In this document: positions 58,762-64,000 of the stretch, piece after piece
How positions within the stretch are numbered: position 1 is the stretch's first letter
Layout of the letters: every line of letters starts with the position of its first letter
NCBI RefSeq assembly: GCF_900105345.1
Contig: NZ_FNSN01000003.1
Coordinates: forward strand, 806,001-870,000
Source: Arthrobacter woluwensis
GTDB lineage: Bacteria; Actinomycetota; Actinomycetes; Actinomycetales; Micrococcaceae
Direction: 5' to 3'
Length of the DNA: 64,000 bases
Notes under the pieces: model-generated
The model's input: only the letters and a program-made list of their open reading frames with translations
Told to the model about the DNA's origin: nothing
Database searches by the model: none
Position numbers and translations under genes: made by a program

Positions 58762-59940
58762 ATGCCGGGCGGGTACACGCACATCGTCATCGGCGCGGGC
58801 GCCATCGGTTCGGCCACCGCCTACTGGCTCTCCCAGACCCCGGGCACCCGGGTGCTCGTCCTGGAGCAGGACGAGTTGGTCAACACACGGAACTCGTCGG
58901 GCGACGTCTCCCGCATCATCCGGCACGCGTATCACAGCACCGCGTACACGGCCCTGACGCCCGCCATGTTCGAGGCCTGGGCGCACGTGGAGGAACAGTC
59001 CGGGCTGCCGCTCTACCTCCGGACCGGCGGGCTGGATCTCTCCTCCTCAGAACCCGCGGCCCGCGCCTCGCTCGACGCCTACCGCGGTGCGCTCGCAGCG
59101 CAGGGCATCCCCTACGAGGACCTCGACGCCGAAGAGATCCGCCGCCGCTGGCCCCAGTGGCGCATCGAGGACGACGTCACCGGCATGTACCAGGAAGCCG
59201 GAGGGCTGATCGACATCCGGGCGAGCGTCGCTGCCCACACCTCCCTGGCCCTCGCCCACGGGGTGACCTTCCTCCCGCACACCCGCGCCACCGGTGTCGA
59301 GGTCAGGCCTGACAGCGTGACCGTACGGACGCCGCGGGGCGACTTCTCCGCGGACCGGCTCGTGGTGGCCGTGTCCTCGTGGCTCGGCGAGCTCATGCCG
59401 GACCTCGGGCTGGACTACCGGCTCACCCTGTCGCAGGAACAGGTCAGCTACTTCACGTCGGCCCGCCTGTCCGAGTTCACCCCGGACCGGTTCCCCATCT
59501 GGATCTTCCACGGCGAGCAGGACCACTACGGGTTCCCGGTCTACGGCGAGCCGGCGGTCAAGATCGCGCGGGACATGCGCGGCCGCTTCATCAGCAGCGA
59601 CGAGCGGGTCTACGAAGGCGACGCCGAGGAAGCCGCGCTGCTGGAAGGGTTCCTGCGGCGGCACCTGCCGGGCGCCGTCGGGCCCGTGTATGCGAACAAG
59701 ACGTGTGTGTACGACATGCCGGCCGACCGCGACTTCGTCGTGGACACCGTGCCCGGCGCGCCGCATGTGGCGGTGTTCAACGGGGCGGGGCATGCGGGGA
59801 AGTTCGCCTCCCTCATGGGCCGCATCCTCGCCGAGCTGCTGACCGAGGGCTCCACGGCGCACCCCATCGAGGCGTTCTCGCTGCGGAGACCGGCCATCAC
59901 GGACCCGGATTTCGTGCCGACCTTCCAGCTTCATCACTGA
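58762..59940 (+). CDS. FAD-dependent amine oxidase, sarcosine/N-methyltryptophan oxidase family
   Basis: A 392-residue flavoenzyme. The FAD motif is HIVIGAGAIGSATAYWLSQTPGTRVLVLEQ, followed by NSSGDVSRIIRHAYHS, which is typical of monomeric sarcosine oxidase. The region NKTCVYDMPADRDFVVD contains the cysteine that holds FAD covalently in that enzyme, and HYGFPVYGEPAVKIA lies at the active site. It would oxidise an N-methyl or other secondary amine to give H2O2 and an aldehyde. GGGAGAA precedes ATG 58762. It follows LacI on the same strand by 127 bases. The amine substrate is unknown. Confidence 0.88.
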   Translation: MPGGYTHIVIGAGAIGSATAYWLSQTPGTRVLVLEQDELVNTRNSSGDVSRIIRHAYHSTAYTALTPAMFEAWAHVEEQSGLPLYLRTGGLDLSSSEPAARASLDAYRGALAAQGIPYEDLDAEEIRRRWPQWRIEDDVTGMYQEAGGLIDIRASVAAHTSLALAHGVTFLPHTRATGVEVRPDSVTVRTPRGDFSADRLVVAVSSWLGELMPDLGLDYRLTLSQEQVSYFTSARLSEFTPDRFPIWIFHGEQDHYGFPVYGEPAVKIARDMRGRFISSDERVYEGDAEEAALLEGFLRRHLPGAVGPVYANKTCVYDMPADRDFVVDTVPGAPHVAVFNGAGHAGKFASLMGRILAELLTEGSTAHPIEAFSLRRPAITDPDFVPTFQLHH

Positions 59941-59952
59941 GCCGGGAACGGC

Positions 59953-59992
59953 GAAGGGGCGGGCGCCGGAATCCTCCGGCGCCCGCCCCTTC
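59953..59992. terminator. Palindromic terminator after the flavoenzyme
   Basis: GAAGGGGCGGGCGCCGGA (59953-59970) and its exact complement (59975-59992), serving two convergent genes. Confidence 0.8.
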
Positions 59993-60009
59993 GTCCTCCA
60001 AAGAGCGAT

Positions 60010-61365
60010 CTAGAGGACCCGCTCCGGGCGGGCCAGGATGCCCGGCACGAGCTGGGCGGCCAGTGCCGCCGCGCCGCGCACCACCACGAAGCCGGCCACG
60101 AACACGGCCGCGGTCGTCAGCACCGCGAGCGGCTGAACGAAGACGGCGAAACCCACGAGCGGGAACAGCAGCCCGACTGCGCAGGCCGCGGAACCGCCGG
60201 CCACGACCCACAGAGCGGACATGACGGAACGGCGGCTGGCCTCGACCATCACGGAGCGGGGCATGCCGAGCCGGTCCAGCGACACGTGCACGGCGGCGCG
60301 GTCCAGGGTCGAGGCGGCCTGATTGATCCCCACCGAGCAGGCCACCATCACGAACGACGCGGCGACGGTCACGAGAACCCCCGTCGAGATGTCCCGCATG
60401 AGCCAGCGCGAAGCGTCATCCATGGGATGGTCCTCCGTGATCGCCGCCATCGCGAGACCGACCGCGCCGAACACCCCGACGAAGCTCGTCATCGCCACAC
60501 CGCTGACCTGACGCCACGCGGATTTGGGGTCCTCGAGGATCATCCGCGCGGCGAGGAGCTTCGCGACGGTGGGCGCCTTCCGGTGCCGTCGGCGGGCCAC
60601 CACGCGGATGAACCACGGACCGATGAAGTTGAGAGCGAGCAAAGCCCCGCCGAACACCACGGCCATGGCGATGATCATCGCGGCGACCCCGCCGAACTGG
60701 CCCAGGGCGCCGATGCCCTGCATGAGAAGCACGCCGACGATCACGATTCCGGCCGCCACGAGGGCGCGGACCCAGTGGGCGGTGCCGGCGCGCTGCCGGG
60801 TGCGGACGCCCAGCGGCGTCACCACCACGGAGCGGAGCCCGACGACGGCGCTCACCGAGGCGAGCAGCACGATCCCCAGAGCCAGGAGGGGCACCACGGC
60901 CCACGGCAGCCAGATCTGATCGCCCAGCGCGGCGCCCCGGAAATGGAGCAGCCCGAGCAACGGCGCGGTGGCGCAGTAGAGGACGACGCCCAGGAGGGAC
61001 CCGAGCAGTGCGGTGGTCGCGGCCTCCAGCACGGTCAGGAGGGTGACCGTCCCGGTGGAGGCCCCCAGGAGGCGCAGTGAGGACAGGCGGTCGTCCCGGC
61101 GTCGTGCGGCGAGTTTCGCGGCCGAAGCGCCCACGGTGCCGAGCGGCACGAGCAGCAGGACCAGGGCGATCACGGCGAGGATCTGGTAGGTGATGGCGAG
61201 TTCGTCATCCCAGCGGAAGAACGCCTGCGCGCCGCCCGTGACCAGCAGGAGCAGCGCCGTGACGAGGGCGAAGGAGAGGAGCGGCAGCAGGGTCGCCGCG
61301 CGGTCTCCGTCCTGCCGGCGCCGGAAAAGGCCGGCCAGGCGGAGTGAGGTCCGGAGGGTGTTCAT
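60010..61365 (-). CDS. FtsX-like ABC transporter permease
   Basis: A 451-residue membrane protein with about ten hydrophobic segments and two FtsX-like halves. The first contains ITYQILAVIALVLLLVPLGTVGASAAKLAARRRDDRLSSLRLLGAS, the coupling loop that follows a helix in this family; the second has AASRRSVMSAL-like EASRRSVMSALWVVAGG. It overlaps the ATPase gene by four bases. MacB-like complexes move peptides, antibiotics or lipoproteins, or pull on envelope proteins. No accessory membrane-fusion protein is present, as normal in Gram-positive bacteria. Confidence 0.87.
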   Translation of the reverse strand: MNTLRTSLRLAGLFRRRQDGDRAATLLPLLSFALVTALLLLVTGGAQAFFRWDDELAITYQILAVIALVLLLVPLGTVGASAAKLAARRRDDRLSSLRLLGASTGTVTLLTVLEAATTALLGSLLGVVLYCATAPLLGLLHFRGAALGDQIWLPWAVVPLLALGIVLLASVSAVVGLRSVVVTPLGVRTRQRAGTAHWVRALVAAGIVIVGVLLMQGIGALGQFGGVAAMIIAMAVVFGGALLALNFIGPWFIRVVARRRHRKAPTVAKLLAARMILEDPKSAWRQVSGVAMTSFVGVFGAVGLAMAAITEDHPMDDASRWLMRDISTGVLVTVAASFVMVACSVGINQAASTLDRAAVHVSLDRLGMPRSVMVEASRRSVMSALWVVAGGSAACAVGLLFPLVGFAVFVQPLAVLTTAAVFVAGFVVVRGAAALAAQLVPGILARPERVL

Positions 61366-62102
61366 CGGGCCGCACCGCTTCCGAGGCCGAAGGTCCCCGG
61401 GACCGAGGCCGTGGCGGAGCCGGTGTCGGAGACGATCCGGCCGTCGCTCAGGGTCACGATGCGGCCGCAGCGGCGTGCCACCTCGGGATCGTGGGTCACC
61501 ATCACCAGGGTGCGTCCTTCCCCGACCGTGCCGAGGAGGAGGTCGAGGACCTCCGCGGAGGTGGCGGAGTCGAGGGCCCCGGTGGGCTCGTCCGCGAAGA
61601 TGAGGCGGGCGCCCGTGATCTGGGCCCGAGCGATGGCCACCCGCTGCGCCTGCCCGCCGGACAGCTCGCCGAGCCTGCGGTTTTCCATTCCGGCGAGGCC
61701 GAGGTGGGCCAGCCAGCGGGCGGCCTCCTCCTCGGCGTGCGCGCGGGGGACCCCGTTGAGCATGCGCGCCACCGCCACGTTCTCCAGGGCCGTCAGTTCG
61801 TGCAGCAGGAGACCCTGCTGGAAGACGAAGCCGAACTCCTCGCGGCGCAGGCGTGCGCGGGCACCGTCGTCGAGGGTCTCGACCTGGAGCGGGCCGGCGC
61901 CCGAGACGAAGGTGATGGAACCGCTGGCGGGGCGGATGATGCCGGCCAGGCAGTGGAGGAGGGACGTCTTGCCCGAGCCCGACGCGCCCATGATCGCCAC
62001 CGTCTCACCGTGGCTGATGCTCAGGCTGACGGAGTCAAGCGCCGGGAGCGAGGCGCCGGGGTAGGAGAGGGACAGGTCTCTGGCGTGCAGGATCGTGGTC
62101 AT
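61362..62102 (-). CDS. ABC transporter ATP-binding protein, MacB/LolD type
   Basis: A 246-residue ATPase with Walker A MGASGSGKTSLLHCLAG, Q-loop FVFQQGLLLHELTALENV, signature LGELSGGQAQRVAIARA, Walker B LIFADEPTGALD and switch VMVTHDPEVA. The LHELTALENVAV stretch is typical of the partner of FtsX-like permeases. ATG 62102 follows a weak ribosome site. Upstream, the palindrome TTCATACC-CC-GGTATGAA (62168-62185) is a probable operator. Confidence 0.93.
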   Translation of the reverse strand: MTTILHARDLSLSYPGASLPALDSVSLSISHGETVAIMGASGSGKTSLLHCLAGIIRPASGSITFVSGAGPLQVETLDDGARARLRREEFGFVFQQGLLLHELTALENVAVARMLNGVPRAHAEEEAARWLAHLGLAGMENRRLGELSGGQAQRVAIARAQITGARLIFADEPTGALDSATSAEVLDLLLGTVGEGRTLVMVTHDPEVARRCGRIVTLSDGRIVSDTGSATASVPGTFGLGSGAAR

Positions 62103-62167
62103 GTCTCCAGTCTTCCGAAGGCCGGCCACCGGCACATCGGAGCAGGAGCGGAGTCTGAGCGGGGCGG

Positions 62168-62185
62168 TTCATACCCCGGTATGAA
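62168..62185. promoter_or_regulatory. Perfect 8-bp inverted repeat upstream of the ABC ATPase gene
   Basis: TTCATACC, two bases, GGTATGAA. It lies 66 bases before the ATG and includes TATGAA, a possible -10. A regulator of the PadR or TetR kind could bind here, but no such gene is adjacent in the window. Confidence 0.55.
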
Positions 62186-62187
62186 AA

Positions 62188-62240
62188 CGGCGACGGCGGG
62201 TGTGCACCCTCGCGCTGAGAGGGGACACCCGCCGTCGCCG
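62188..62240. terminator. Hairpin after the acetyl-CoA synthetase gene
   Basis: CGGCGACGGCGGGTGT (62188-62203) and its complement (62225-62240), 45 bases beyond the stop of the leftward synthetase gene. Confidence 0.65.
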
Positions 62241-62284
62241 GCCGGCTTGGAGGGGGCGCGCCGTGTGGCGCGCCCCGGCGACCG

Positions 62285-64000
<1,716 letters not shown>

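Overview
The window is high-GC DNA with dense genes, many GTG starts, several ATGA stop/start overlaps and probable leaderless transcripts. Together with a uricase very close to the Arthrobacter globiformis type, an actinobacterial single-chain AceE and a MarP-like protease, this suggests a chromosome of Arthrobacter or a close relative in the Micrococcaceae. No insertion sequence, prophage, CRISPR array, rRNA or replication origin was seen. One tRNA gene (Pro, CGG) is present.

Positions 1-28021 form a large purine/allantoin catabolic island. Going through it: a cut-off ureidoglycine aminohydrolase (allE), a DUF6986 aldolase-like protein, malate synthase, malic enzyme, an AllR-like IclR regulator, a purine permease, uricase, a small unknown protein, 8-oxoguanine deaminase, guanine deaminase, an AzgA-type permease, XdhC, a one-chain xanthine dehydrogenase, a MocA-like protein, pyruvate dehydrogenase E1 (aceE), an allantoin-type NCS1 permease, an Asp/Glu racemase-family protein, an SDR and an MFS carrier. 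Seven copies of a 15-bp palindrome (TTYCR-N5-YGRAW) lie at the promoters of these units and probably bind the IclR regulator. The set links guanine -> xanthine -> urate -> allantoin -> glyoxylate to malate synthase, malic enzyme and AceE, which together can oxidise glyoxylate (the dicarboxylic acid cycle). Two of the operons (uricase, 8-oxoguanine deaminase) also carry a shared leader RNA that looks like a riboswitch.

Positions 28158-35090 hold a DCC1-family protein, a sugar-porter MFS carrier, a Pr6Pr membrane protein, a sterol-carrier-family protein, an asparaginase and the purD-purC pair. At 35112-36832 an XRE-HTH/TPR regulator of 419 residues faces a gene for an 87-residue secreted precursor with four copies of the peptide (N)VGNWPDP. 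This has the layout of an RRNPP-like peptide signalling system with a multi-copy pheromone precursor, and is the most exciting candidate in the window. Glutamate decarboxylase follows, then tRNA-Pro, an asymmetric ABC exporter pair, a lower-GC orphan membrane protein, a metallophosphoesterase, a class A penicillin-binding protein, DUF4177, RidA, two Nudix proteins, a CRP-type regulator, a MarP-like protease and AroQ.

Positions 51921-59940 form a sugar uptake and use cluster: a binding protein, two permeases and a DeoR regulator read leftward, facing a Gfo/Idh oxidoreductase, a LacI regulator and a sarcosine-oxidase-like flavoenzyme read rightward. The window ends with a FtsX/ATPase pair and a cut-off acetyl-CoA synthetase. 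Scattered between genes are two families of long near-perfect palindromes of nearly fixed length (61 bp and 59 bp), which look like miniature repeated elements.
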